A program made the translations under genes and the position numbers. Below, piece by piece: positions 33,301 through 46,400 of a stretch of DNA of 64,000 bases. Under the pieces are notes generated by a model, which was not told where the DNA came from, searched no databases, and saw only the letters and a program-made list of their open reading frames with translations. The stretch spans positions 4,737,585-4,801,584 of the forward strand of contig NC_020175.2 of the NCBI RefSeq assembly GCF_000224145.3, in the 5' to 3' direction. The DNA comes from Ciona intestinalis (taxonomy: Eukaryota > Chordata > Ascidiacea > Phlebobranchia > Cionidae). Every line of letters begins with the position of its first letter. Position 1 is the first letter of the stretch.

Positions 33301-36300
33301 TACTCTTACAGTTGTATTAATGGTATTGGGCCAACTGTGGCTTATATCCTGGGTCAGCTGGCATGCCATGCTGCGGGGCTTCACCCACACTAAATAGAAT
33401 CAAAATACCGTCTTCAGTAATATGTTTAAGGTTTTAACATCCTTCATATTTCAGACATCGGTCGAGGTAGTTGGGACGAAGGGTTGACTTATGAGTGCCG
33501 GACTTTACTTTTTAAAGCAATTCATAACCTTGTGGAAAGGTATGGTGTATTAGGATTTAGTTTGATATTAATATATATTGGTTTGTGAAACTGTATAGTT
33601 TTCACACTATTGTGTTTTATTGTGTAAAAGTTTTGTTTATTACCAACAAATTTTATCCGGTGCCGCTGTGTAACTGAAGTATACCATTACGTATGTGCCC
33701 CTGCAAGACACTAATCAAACGTTGCTCCAACCAGGTGGGACAACTCTGGCCCAATCTCAGGTCCGATGACAAGCCCAATATAAGACCTTACCCATATACT
33801 ATAGTATAGAATTAACAATGTGAAAAGTTTGTATAAAATTTGATTTTTGAACAAAAAGTCAAAAAATGTGCCGAGACCATAAAAGATCTAAACAAGATTT
33901 ATTTAACTCATATTGTTACATTACAGATGTCTACTCAATGAAAATTTTGTTCGAATTGGTCGTTGGTTTGTTAAGCCTTTGAACAAAGACAATGAAGAAG
34001 ATATAAGGTTTGTTTTGTATTTTATAAACATGTTAAAACAACATATAACGCACAGTGTCCATTTGTAAATGATAATAAAACATCAGAATAATACACATAT
34101 TTTGCACAATGCCCATTTGTGTATGTTTACATAATAAACAAAGTATTTTTGTTAATATTTTCAATTGCTGTTAAGATATGTTTATAATATACACATTAAC
34201 AAATATTATCAATTTAGTAAAAATACTCCAGAGAGTAAATATAGATTTCATTCATTGTTTGCAGTTTTGTTTGTAAAATGTTTATTCAGTTTAAAAGCTT
34301 TTGGCATATTTGTTTAACACCATATAATGGGAAATTCCAAATTACTTATATGTATGTTTTAAAGTTTTTTGATTTACATTTTATGATATTTTAAATAATA
34401 TTAATTGCAGATTCAAGACTTTATAAAATTCACATTAAAATTTCACGACTTCATAAAAGTTATGAAATAACTATCATACAATCACAGACTAGCTGTTTAG
34501 TTCCATTTATTATTCTAAACATTATGAAATATTAAAACGGATTTTTGTATTGAGTCTGTTTTTTTTATAACAACCAGTTCAAAAACATTTTTACATGTGT
34601 TATCTGTATATTTAAACTATATATATATATATATAGATAATTTTTTGGATCTATTTTGATGTGAAATATTTTTTTGGTAGTAAACAAAAAGTATCTGAAG
34701 AAGTAAATACTGGTATACATATGACATAAAAAAATGGCTTTCAGGAAAAACTATTTGGAGATGGAAAACTATATTTTAACTGTCTTCATCTTACCCTACT
34801 TGTACTATATATATATAACATTTTTGTTTATTCTCCAGTGACAGATTCTCGTTTTCGTTTTCCTTCTTTTTACACGGAGAGAGCTATGTCTGTACAACCA
34901 TAGAAATAGCAAAACATCAACCACTTGAGCGACTAACGTACCAACATTTCCAACATGTCACATCATCAACTAACAATTCCGGTAATTTGTTTCTAGCATT
35001 TATTTGACGCCGAATAAACAGTTTATAAAAAGTAATATAAGTTTGTATATATATAGTTTTTTTTATATTTATTAAAATTTTTGTTACTTAATACTGCAAT
35101 TTTGCAAACTAAAGGTTTTAAAACTATGCCTGAATTTTGCATGAAAAAGAAGATATTTTGGTTAAATGCCAAATCATCTTGCATTTACTGCGTTGATCAA
35201 TGATCAATGAGGTTCCCTATGTTTGTCAGTTATGGGTGTAGCGGAGTAGCTGTATTTTAACAATTTTACCCTGCTGTAAGGGGGGGAGGGGGGGCAAACA
35301 GACAAGCAAATTTTACCAAAAATTTAAAAGCTTTTTTCATCATAATATCATTTTTTCCAGTTGTGTTGGCTCCATATGGTTTAGCTGCCACTTTAACCGG
35401 CACCGCGTATCGTAACCCACACGAACCAACTGTTAAGAAACTTCTGGAAGAATGGAAACCCTTCTATCCTATGTCAACATCTGATGACTTTTCCATGGTA
35501 AGTTTTTTGTTTCTTTCCCCCCTAAATATCTGCCTCACATTGTATATACAGACTGTGGTGTAAGATTTTAACAGGCCTTAAATTTCAGCTTGAAGCTGTC
35601 AATCATACATGGCTATGCAGAGTTAGCATGCATGCCTTGTAATAGGTTATGAATGATACCTTGTGTGACTGTGAATACTAAATAGTCCGGCCATGTGTAC
35701 ACATTGTAATGGGTAGTGGGTACATAGCACTAGTTATACTGATAATAACATGGGTGTAAAGAGCTCATGAACTTGTAAGTTATGTCTGTTTCACCACATA
35801 TATATAATATGGAAATATGCTTCATATTATTACGATTACACTATGTGTTTTCATGTTAGCATTACTTATAAACAGTAATCTGCAGTTATTCTGTATAATT
35901 TTGTTCAAAAATGGAAAATAAGTTACCCATATGTTATTGTGTTGTTGCTGTACATTCACTACCAAGTAATAACTTGTATAGTTTCCTGTCATTGCAAGTA
36001 ACAAATGCAAGTCCATATACTTTGTTCTTGCCCTGTTGACTCTACCAATAAAACAGGGATTTTCTGGTCAGTTTTGATACAAACATTTTTATTTAGAAAC
36101 AATAAAAAACGAAACTTATTTGTGACCAATTGTCCAATGTATGGGCTGTATTACCACTGACCAGATAATACACATTTTATACATAATTTAGATATTTGCC
36201 TATATTGGTAGTATGACATCACAATATTTATTTATATATTCATGTTATAATGTTAAGTAATTTGACATCACAATGTGTATTCATGTTACAATGTCAGGTA

Positions 36301-37477
36301 GTATGACATCACAATATAAATTCATGTTATAATGTTAAGTAGTATGACATCACAATATATATTATAGGGCGATTTATGCGATGATGAAACAGAAGATGAC
36401 AATATACCAGTTCCTCCTGTTGTCGAAGTTGTTATCGGTATTTTCACATTAAGTTAATTTAAAATATATTTTATTTACAGTACATGATTTGGTGTTGCCC
36501 TGACTTTTACTACACGTGTGAGTGTGACATAATGTGTTTCAGCAACCCAGTTTTTAGTATGCAACTGCTTTTACCCTGCTGTTGGATGTGTATACAAACA
36601 AGCAAGGCGAAAATATACTGAACTTGCCACAACAACACATATTATATATATATATTCACATCTGTGAACAGATAATGTAGCTGCATTTTAACTCTAGAAT
36701 ACATTCAAAAATCCATAAAAAAAAACATAATATAACCCCCTTAAAAATTTGACTCAATTCATCAATCTTACTTACTCTAAACACATTTTACAAATTCTAA
36801 CACAAATATAATGTAAAATACAATTTGCATCAATATTAATCTATCTTATTCTTGACACTTTACAGCTGGTGTTCAAATGAATTATCCATCTCATTACATC
36901 CTCGTGCCTGTGGAAGACACTGGATTAAACTCTTCCATGTTTAACTCGTTCCAAGGATCAAATATGAAGAGATCATCTGTTAACGACAAAAGTAAATTAT
37001 CTTTCTGTATAAATTAGGTCTTTTTTATGAACATAGCTAGTTAAAATTTTCATTTTTTTCATTTCAACTGTAAAAAGTTCCGCGAATCTTAGTTGACTGA
37101 TTCTTGTGAAGAAATACAGTAAAGATCTGGTGCTACGGAAACGTAACAGACAAAAATCAAGTCAATCCAATTGTATAATAAAAATATATATTTCACCTGA
37201 ATGGCATCGTCAGTCTCTTATTCAAATTGTTATAGTTTTTTTCTGACTGCACCACTATGCTTTGTCACCACTTTTTTTGAGCGAAACATGACAACAATTA
37301 TTGTTGCAGTTAAACCAACTAATGGTCGTTCACCAGCGAGGATGGAAACAAATTATGACAAAGGAAACCTTGGTCCACCATCTGTGGCAAGTATAAGTGA
37401 CCAGATACATGGACCACAATCCGTTGGTTCAAGTTTATTTAGCCCAGCTTCAGCAAAACCAAGTCCTAACAAAAACA
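30390..37477 (+). other. MED13 exons 1-10: conserved N-terminal region
   Basis: Exons: 30390-30458, 31265-31426, 32423-32507, 33455-33539, 33927-34007, 34839-34981, 35361-35497, 36368-36437, 36866-36991, 37310-37477 (residues 1-375). This is the Med13_N region. Recognisable pieces are [43 protein letters not shown] and [14 protein letters not shown]. The introns are longer than in MRCK (up to about 1 kb) and AT-rich. Exons 2-7 lie in a region nearly free of SINEs. Confidence 0.93.
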
Positions 37478-40400
37478 GTAAGTTGAATAAATGAATGAAT
37501 GTAACTTTTATCCTTGTGTGGAAGAGTAATGGCAGTTGTTATAACATGTGTGTTCTGTTTCATACACCTTGTTCCCGCTTACAAGATACTGTGTATGTAA
37601 CATTGTAGATGATTGAATGAATAAATGTAACTTTTATTCTTGTGTGGCTAACTTTTTGACTTTAGAAATGGTGAATAAAAAGGATTTAGTTCAATCTAGA
37701 AAATTGTTTAAAAAACTTTAATTCATAAAAACGCTTAAAATATTGTTTCATTTTTGTTAATTAAATAAAAAATACAAATTACAAACGAAGATTAGAGATA
37801 TAATACTAGGCTACTCACATTATTCCAGTTGTAAATATTTCCTATGTTTATTTAAAATTTGTTTGATGTCTGCTACAGTTACCTTCTTACACATGTAGTC
37901 TCATATTACCACTGTCTAAAACAACAACAATCTCTATTGTCTTGAAATAAACAATGGATTATTACATCACAGCAGTGGTACCTGTTCCTGGGTATATACA
38001 ACAACAACAGCGACCACCCAATCAACCCTTACCATCAAATATCATTAAAAGAATTTGTCTAAGTAGCAACAAAACGCAAAGCAACCAAGAGACAAATAAT
38101 TTTAACAGGTATATATGTATAAACATTTGCATTAAAAAACATTAACAAAATAATATTACATTTGTTGTGGGGTAATTCTATTCTGTAATTTTAAAGAGAA
38201 AAATAGGTAAAAAGTTATGGGGTGCCCGAGCATGACATTTTACCCAGTCTTGAAACAAGGGTGATGTATATATGTATATCACTCCGGTTTTATCTTTTAA
38301 ATAGCTTAACCCTGCTGTAGTGTGCATATACAAACAAACAGATCCAAAATATATTGCATACGCCACATTATATTTATTCTTAAATTAAAATTTCCTTGTT
38401 TGGAAATATATATATATTTTTTATGTTAAGTGTATGATGGGTATATTTAATGTTTTTATTGTTTCAGCAATTTCAATTCAAGTGAAGATATTAATGAAAC
38501 AAAATGGGAATTTACTGATTCTTTTAAAGATATAAGGTGATGTATGCGATGTAAAGTTTAGAACAAAACCTATACATATATATATATATATATATATCAT
38601 AAGATATTGATGTCCAACTTTATTCTTCCAGATGTCGACAACTTCCCTCTCGTCCATACTTACCCTTAGATGGAAGACACAGCGCAAAGTTAGATCGACA
38701 GCAACGATCTCGTCCAAACACCCCTTTTCACCATAGAACTCACGAAAACGAAGCGCAAAATATCGAAACTCAGTCGAACATTATACTACCCCCTCACTCG
38801 CGGCCTTCTGTGTTAATAAATGGCCCCACAGAGTTCATGGGTACCCCTCAAACATTCTGCCCCGTGAAACTTGAACCCACACCCTCCCCAAGTAACTTAG
38901 GGGACAAGTTTTACCAACCGAAGGCCAATTACGAGTTGCGTAACCAAACACCTCAACCGTTTATACCCCCACCCCAGGAGCAATGGACAAATTTAGATCA
39001 GAATAATTTAATTTCAACGAACCAAACTTATGAAGTTGATGACGTTGAAATTAAACGAACAGTGAGTCATATTTTGTTGAATATTTAAAAAACTATATTT
39101 ATTTTTTGCCTTTTTTTGTTTTATCCCTTTTTGCTCTCAAGCAGAGCTAAAAAATATTGCATTAGCCACATTAATCAACGAGGTTCCCTGTATTTGATGA
39201 ATGTAATTGCATTTTAACAATGCCAGCCCAGATTTTGTTAAAATTTAAAAAACATAACACAGCACAGTCTAATTTTTAAACTTCTGATTCAACATACATT
39301 TTTACCAAGTCCTAACACCCAACTTTCCAGGTTATGAATTGGAAAACATACAAGTTACCCATAACATCCATGGTTGACCACAAACCTAAACCTCCCATGC
39401 TTGTATGTGATAACTTGGACAACCGTGGTTATTCCTTCTCACATAACAACACCTCATTATCTGAAACAGCTTTGTTATATTCCTGGTATGTATGTTTATT
39501 TCAATTTTATTCCTGTTATTGTAATACCACAAAGTTTAGGGCCTTGTAGCCAGAGGTTATAAATAGTTGCATTCATTCATTAATTAATTAAATTTAACAT
39601 AACTTTTGTATTGTTTAAGTCCAACAAGGAAAAGATTAAAAGTTGAAGAAACGAATGAGAAATCCTTATTACCATGCAAGCAAGAGAACCCTTACTATCC
39701 CCATGATGTAAATGCACAGCAAGTTACTTTTGGTAAGTTAAAGTTATATATCCTTCTTTAAAGTGATATTACAATAAACAACTAGACTTTTAAGTCTAAT
39801 ATGTTAAAAAAAACTAAAAAAATACCCTTTAATTATGATTATTTACAAAGTTACATGTGTGGTGACTCTTAAGCGAGCACGAGATTTATGAAGCCCCTGT
39901 TGTAATGACTGTCGTTGCCATGCCAAGCTAGAGGATAAATAAATGACATCCTTTTATACAAATTTTTTTTAGTGACAGTTCTAATTATAGGGGTTGTATA
40001 AAACATTTTCCACCATGCAAGAATAAATAAACTAATATTTATTCATTGAATAATTTTGCAGGGACAGTTAAAAGTGAGTTAGCAGGCATGTTGGTACAAG
40101 ATCCGTATGCGTTTGATGATGAATTAGATGACGCAACAACCACCAATGGTGTGGCGGGGTTATCGGATATTATTCTCAATAAAAACCATAACCAAGTTAT
40201 TCCATTGAATCGACTGCCAAGCTCACTTGGGTTTGAGTATGGAGATGGGATGAGTAATGTGAGTATAGTGTGTGTGTGTGTGTGTAAGTTTTTACGTCTT
40301 TATACTTACCATATTTGTGCATTATCTTTTAAAAAAGTGTTTGTTTTTTTAAACTTTGGTAGTTCCTTTTGATAACATTTAAGCATCTATCCATATACAA

Positions 40401-43400
40401 ACATTTCGTTTGTATGACCCTTTGGGTGGCGAATCTATAAAAACAAGTAGAGCCAAAGTATATTGAATTGGCCACAATGAGGTTCCCTATTATTTAAAAC
40501 TATAAGTGTAACTGGGTTTAAAAAAAATCCCCTTAGATTATTTTGCAACTTTTGTTATGTGCATACGATAGTGCATTGATGCAGAAAAGTAATAAAGTTT
40601 GCTAATCACTGCACCGCAAATACATAATAGGTTGCAAGTTTAAATAGATTATATTGCTTAATCGTTAATATTATTTATAGGAACAAGATACAGTATTAAC
40701 GGGTCGTAGCCAGTTAGAAGCGTTATTAACACAAAACACAACGTCACCCAGCAATAAACAACGTATGTATTTTAATATTACAAATGCTATGTTTCTTTTT
40801 CAACTACTGTTTATGGAAAGTTTTTAGAAAGTATTTTTTGTGTATGTTGTAAAATTTAATGTTTTTATTGCACAAATTGGTATTTTTGTTTAATTGAACA
40901 ATTTTTGTTTTAGAGGTTTAGTTATACTGTTGGTGTTTTTTATATTTAGATATAAATCCGGCCTAAATTCTCTGAGAAGGACCTCACCCATATAGAACCC
41001 AATAAATAAATGAAAATGTTCACAGATTAACATTAACAATATATTGTTATGTTATTTCTATAGCTATTCATGCAAGCAAAGGTAGCAACTTATCGAATGT
41101 TATCGCAGCAAAGTCACTAAAGAGCAATTCTGACTTGGACGTGAGTGTTTAACTTTTAATTTTCTTTATTTTTACACTTTTATTTTCATTAGAAATTTAA
41201 TGTGTTGTTTAATTAAATGGTTTATTATATTATACTGTATTTATGTGTAAAGTTTATGCCTTTTTTGAATAAGTTTTGTACCTCCTTAATCATTAGGTGT
41301 GCTATAACACTTGTCGTTGCCCTGCTACGCAAGCATAAAAAAGTTGAATATGTGGTAGCTTTTAAGCAGACGCGAGGTGTATGAAACAGAACACATTTGT
41401 AAAAATGATTGTCGATTTTCTGACAAACAAGGATAAATAAGTTACATTTATCCTAGTTCTCCATGGACGACCTCACTCATATGTTTGATGAGGAGGAGGA
41501 AGGAGGAGCTCCCACTCCTCCTGAGGAGGGAGAGGAGAGCAATTATAAGAAGATGAATCATTCCATCAAAACATCAACTACACATGCTGCAACTGGTGAG
41601 AATTTTAACAATTCCAAAAATTAGTTGCCTTGTTTATATACATTATTATTTTCTAACAAACCAACCATTGAATTTAGACCTTCAGCGTATGTTTCCCACC
41701 CCTCCCTCCATGGAGCAATGCCAAGCCTTCTCCCCTGAAAGTCGGATACCTATTCCTAACTCAGTGGTTGCTATGGACGATACCACGCCCATAATACCAA
41801 CCAATGAGCATCAAGTGATTTATTCAAGCGAGAAACTAGAGACGGATAAATTATTACAAGATGAACTACCGTTGCTTCCTACTTCATATGAGATGCAGAC
41901 TTCTGCATGTAACAAGATAAAACAACATCCTACACCAACGTTGTACCAACCCATAAAGTGCCTTACCACTCAACTACCTCTACCTACATTATCATATACC
42001 CCAGCGTGGCAGGTGAGTGAAATATAACATGACATGGTTACATCGGTGAGGTTCTACAGGGCGATATAGAAGGCCTAAGATATACTCCATTACACAACAC
42101 TCAGCGATACAGGCCAGAGTTGGCCTATAACCCAAAATTTTAGATCAGTTTGCCCATTACCCCAACACCCACACTCCTAATGTACTAATGTATTTTATTA
42201 CATCACAATAACCACTGTTTCATCACAGCTCCCCGTCCAACTACCCCCGGATCCTTCGTTTATTTTACCCACAATGCCGATCAATGAATACATCAACAAC
42301 GCCCCCGTCACACCAGCGACACCCGGTGTCAGTTTTACCCCTGGGACCCCGAGTCGTTCATCCGTGCGGACCCCGGCCTCCGTTCAACCCACTCCTTCGC
42401 CCGTAACTTTCTCCGTACCCACACCGAGGACCCCTGGCAGGTCCGGGATTCGAAGCGTTGACCCCCTAGAGTCCCCCGCGTCGTCATTTGCCACCCCTAA
42501 CTCCCATCTTACCTCGAAAGGGATGTACACGGACCAACACGGCAACGCCGCGATTTTCATGAACCTTTTACTCTCCGATTCAGTGTTGAATTTATTCCGT
42601 GATCGTTCGTTCGATCAGTGCGCGTTGTGCGTTTGCAACTCTAATATTAACGGGGCTGATATTGAAATGGGTTGCTTGCCTGCACTTGCTGACCAAGAAG
42701 CACAATTTCGTTGCAACTGTGGTTTCAGGTGAGTTGTCTTTGATTTGGCACCGAAACCTGGGGTAGGGAACTTAGTTGATTAATGTGACAAATGCAATAT
42801 ACTTTGGCTTTGCTTGTTTGTATAGACACTTAACAGCTGGGTTGAAACAATCACCTTTAAGTCTTGCCCAAGGATACATACGCCCACAATGGTAGCACCT
42901 TTACGTTATTAACCGATCTTCCATCCACCCCTAGTGCTGTGAGGAACCGAGCAGCATCCGTTGGAAACGGACTCTTCCTTGAAGATGAGCTTGAAGTGGT
43001 CGGAGCAAAGTTTGAGAACGAGATCATTCATGCTCGCTGTCGAACATCTAATTACCTACCATCAGGTACCAAATAAATAAGTTAAAAAATTTTAGCTATT
43101 TTTTCTAGCTTATATTATTTTCTTAATTTACTCATTTAGATCAAAAAGTTACGTTCTTTTTTAATTTGCCATGTTTTACTAAATAAACAATTCAAAAGTA
43201 ACAGGCTATTTAGATATATTTTTATAACAATTATTTTTATTTCAGATGGAGAAACAAAGAGAAACTCGTTGGGAAAACCGATTGATAAAGGTAGTTGTGT
43301 AGTTTATAAAAACATATACACACTGTTAAGTATAATAGAAATCTAATGGTAAAATATTTTGCACCAATATTTTAATGTTCTATTTAGGTCTGGGCTTTAT

Positions 43401-46400
43401 CAGGTGTTAAATAATAATATTTAATCAGTTTTTCCCTGGCAAAACAAGAGGCTTAAATAGGATGTCATTAAGCAAAAGGAACTGGCTAAATAAACTGCAG
43501 AAAATTAACAATTTTTTTTTAGCGGAAAATGTTGAAGAACTGCTTCAGTTAGCCATGGAGTATAGTGCTTCACCTTTTACTACGTTGGAACTTTGTAAAG
43601 ATTTAGATTCAAATAATTTCACTGCATTTGATGAGGATAATATGGTTGTTAAACATGGTATGTTGTATGTGGATCTTGTTTTAATGTAAAAATGAGGATT
43701 ATATATAGATATATAAATGACTGGTGATGCCGTATAGGTGAAATATATATACTATCTCATATTCAATTCCACTGAAGAAAAGAAAATACCTTTTAACAAT
43801 TTTTAGTTGTTAGTTATTTTTTTACGAAATAATCGTTGTATAATTTTTTTAATAATAAGCTGTGTAGTTTTTATTTAACTAATTAGTTAATAGGTGTGGT
43901 CACTGCACCTAGCAAGACCACAACAGTTTTTTGGTGTTGTATTTTTTAAAAATAATATTTAACATAATATTCCAGACATATGTGAAGCTTGTGCGCTTGC
44001 ATTATGTGGTAGTTTACTTGCCATGGAACATCCGACGAAACTTGATGCAGATTCCATCATTAACCCAATACATCAGTGGAAAGACACCAGATGTGAGTTT
44101 ATTGTAATTTTAGGGGGTAATGGTCAATTCTGGTCACCATGCCAGTATAAATAAGTTACATTCATTCAATTTATTTTTTTCATGTATATAACGAGATTTT
44201 CTTTTCTCCAGCTGAAGTTTATGAGTTCGCTGGTGGGTTTGACGTTTACCACTTGTTAGTTTCGCTCAAACCTGTTCTACAAGACGCAGTGCAACGGAAA
44301 CGAACTTCAAGGACATTCGGAACCACACAGCATGTGAAGGGACCTCTCACTTGGAGGGAGTTTTGTAAAGAAGCAGGAAAAAGTGAGTTGGTGGTTTATT
44401 ATTATTGTATGTTGGTTGATATAAGTACGGTGGGGAGGATACAACAACTGTTCTTTCTATTTTCTTGTTCATTATGTTAGCAAACAAAGAACATTCAACG
44501 AATTATTAAACTGTATCCTCACGACTCTCATAGACCGTTCTTAGTTGTTTAAACCACGAGTTCTGGATATTTGGATATTATGTGCTAAAGGTTGTCCCGT
44601 CCTACCCCAACCTACTATACAAAAATGTATAGCATATGTATTAAGTATTGAGCAGTATGTTTCACATCTGCCCTAATGTAAAGATTTCCTAAACAAACAC
44701 ATATTATGACACGTATAACAACAATTATATCATCACAGATGCTGAACCTCAATCTATTCCTTCATTTGTGGTCGGTTACAACCATGACTGGGTATGTATT
44801 TCACCCGAGTCGCTCCGTTACTGGGAGAAACTATATTTCGAGCCTTACTCCTCGCCACGGGATGTGGGGTACGTGGTGGTGTGCCCCGATGGTGATAATC
44901 TTGTGTCTTCCGCTAAAGTCTTCTTCAAAGAACTTTCTTCTTTGTATGAGGTGGGTAATTGTGTGTTTAGTGTCTTGTGTGTAGCATGTGTCCAGTATGT
45001 GTTCATTATGTACATTGTGTGCATTATGTGTCAAGAATGTGTACATAGTGTTAATGATATGTCCAATCTGTACAATGTGTCCGATGTGTGTTAATGTAAA
45101 TTCTTAAAAACAAAATATTTAATACATTCCCCGATAATGTCTTCCTTTATGGCAAACAAAAACTCATACCTGGTAGCAGAAGTAACAGAAAAGCATTAGA
45201 AGTAACAAATAAATTTTATTTTTTCCCAACAGTCGAGTAGACTCGGAAAATTTAAAGCAATCAACAAAGTATTAAAAGATGGAGGAATTTTAAAGATTGG
45301 GAAAAATTCTTCCAAAGTTTCCCATCTTCCCCTGGATGATTGGTTCGAACAATTACAACAAACATGTGAGTGTATTTTGTTGTTAGAACGTAGTTTTATT
45401 AGAACTCAGGTTTGGTTGGGAAAATATTTAAAAATTGGATTCGTTTATGTAAAAAAGTGGGTGACAGAAAAAGTATGGAAAATAGCAATTCAAATTTAAA
45501 CATAGTTAAAATATGCATACGATTTTAGTTATAATCAAAGTTTTTACTCCAAACAGTTTAGTTAATATAAAACAATTGTTATAATATAAAGAAGTGCATG
45601 GAGCATTTTTTTAACAGAAACAATAAATTGATTGAAATTTTTACCCCCAGTAAATTCAACGTCGGATAATTTGGTTGGAAACGAGAATGTTGATAAATTG
45701 TTGTTGTACGCAAGGGAGTGTCTTCATAGTCTTGGTAAGTTACTTTTATTTATGTTAAGTTTAAATAGGTATTTTATATATTTAATTGCAAGTTTTTTAT
45801 AAGAAAAAACTAAAAAATAATTATTCACAAAATTACATATGTGGTAACTCTAAAGCAGGCACACGGTGTATGAAACCGAACACTAGTTTTACAACCAATG
45901 TCATTACCCTGCCACGCAAGAATAAATAAGTTACATATGTGATAACTTGGAAAAAAGCTTTATACTGTCTTTGCCCTACCATGCAAGGGTAAATAAGTTA
46001 CATTCAATCATTCATTCATACAACACACATATGATAATCCACACTTCTTCATGCCCACAGGTCCATTATTAGAAGCCGAACAAAGTCTTGAAATCAACTC
46101 TTTACATGTTCGTGAGGGAAGAAATCGAATGCAACAATCATTGAATAGAAACGCACCTATCTCCAACAGTATTAATAATATAGGAAGGTCTCCTGCTCAG
46201 ATGCAAAGCAATCCAACAGCAGTGTAGGTTACAATTATGGTCATGTACTTTGTTGTATAAATGTGACTGTATTGTTTAGTACTGTGGTGTGCCATTTCTA
46301 ATTAGTTATTTATTCTTGTGTGGCGGGCAACAATAGTAGTTATAATAGGGGTGTTCTGTTTTATACACCTCATGCTTGCTTTCGAGTTACCACATATGTA

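Larger units (their letters stand above)
37973..42012 (+). other. MED13 exons 11-20: low-complexity middle
   Basis: Exons: 37973-38108, 38468-38536, 38632-39061, 39331-39485, 39620-39732, 40062-40258, 40681-40762, 41064-41140, 41457-41595, 41678-42012. They encode the poorly conserved linker with the landmarks [13 protein letters not shown] and DPYAFDDE, then an acidic run with [10 protein letters not shown] (about residues 813-821) and [10 protein letters not shown]. The splice acceptor of exon 11 is CAGCAG, allowing a start at 37973 or 37976. Phases agree at every junction. Confidence 0.88.
42229..46223 (+). other. MED13 exons 21-30: TP-rich stretch and MID-like core
   Basis: Exons: 42229-42728, 42935-43065, 43246-43290, 43523-43657, 43976-44092, 44212-44382, 44739-44950, 45233-45365, 45651-45734, 46061-46223. 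Exon 21 has many TP dipeptides (TPRTPGRSG, as in human TPRTPRTPR) and a Cys-rich [14 protein letters not shown] block ending in CNCGF. Exon 26 carries [15 protein letters not shown] and GPLTW, exon 27 [10 protein letters not shown] and DVGYVVVCP. Exon 30 must end at 46223 (GTAGGT donor), since the frame reaches TAG two bases later. Confidence 0.9.

Noticed and set aside
44985..45095. GTGT/ATGTG-rich stretch as a possible coding extension of MED13 exon 27
   Set aside because: A degenerate simple repeat; the exon ends at 44950 where the MED13 frame needs the next exon at 45233.
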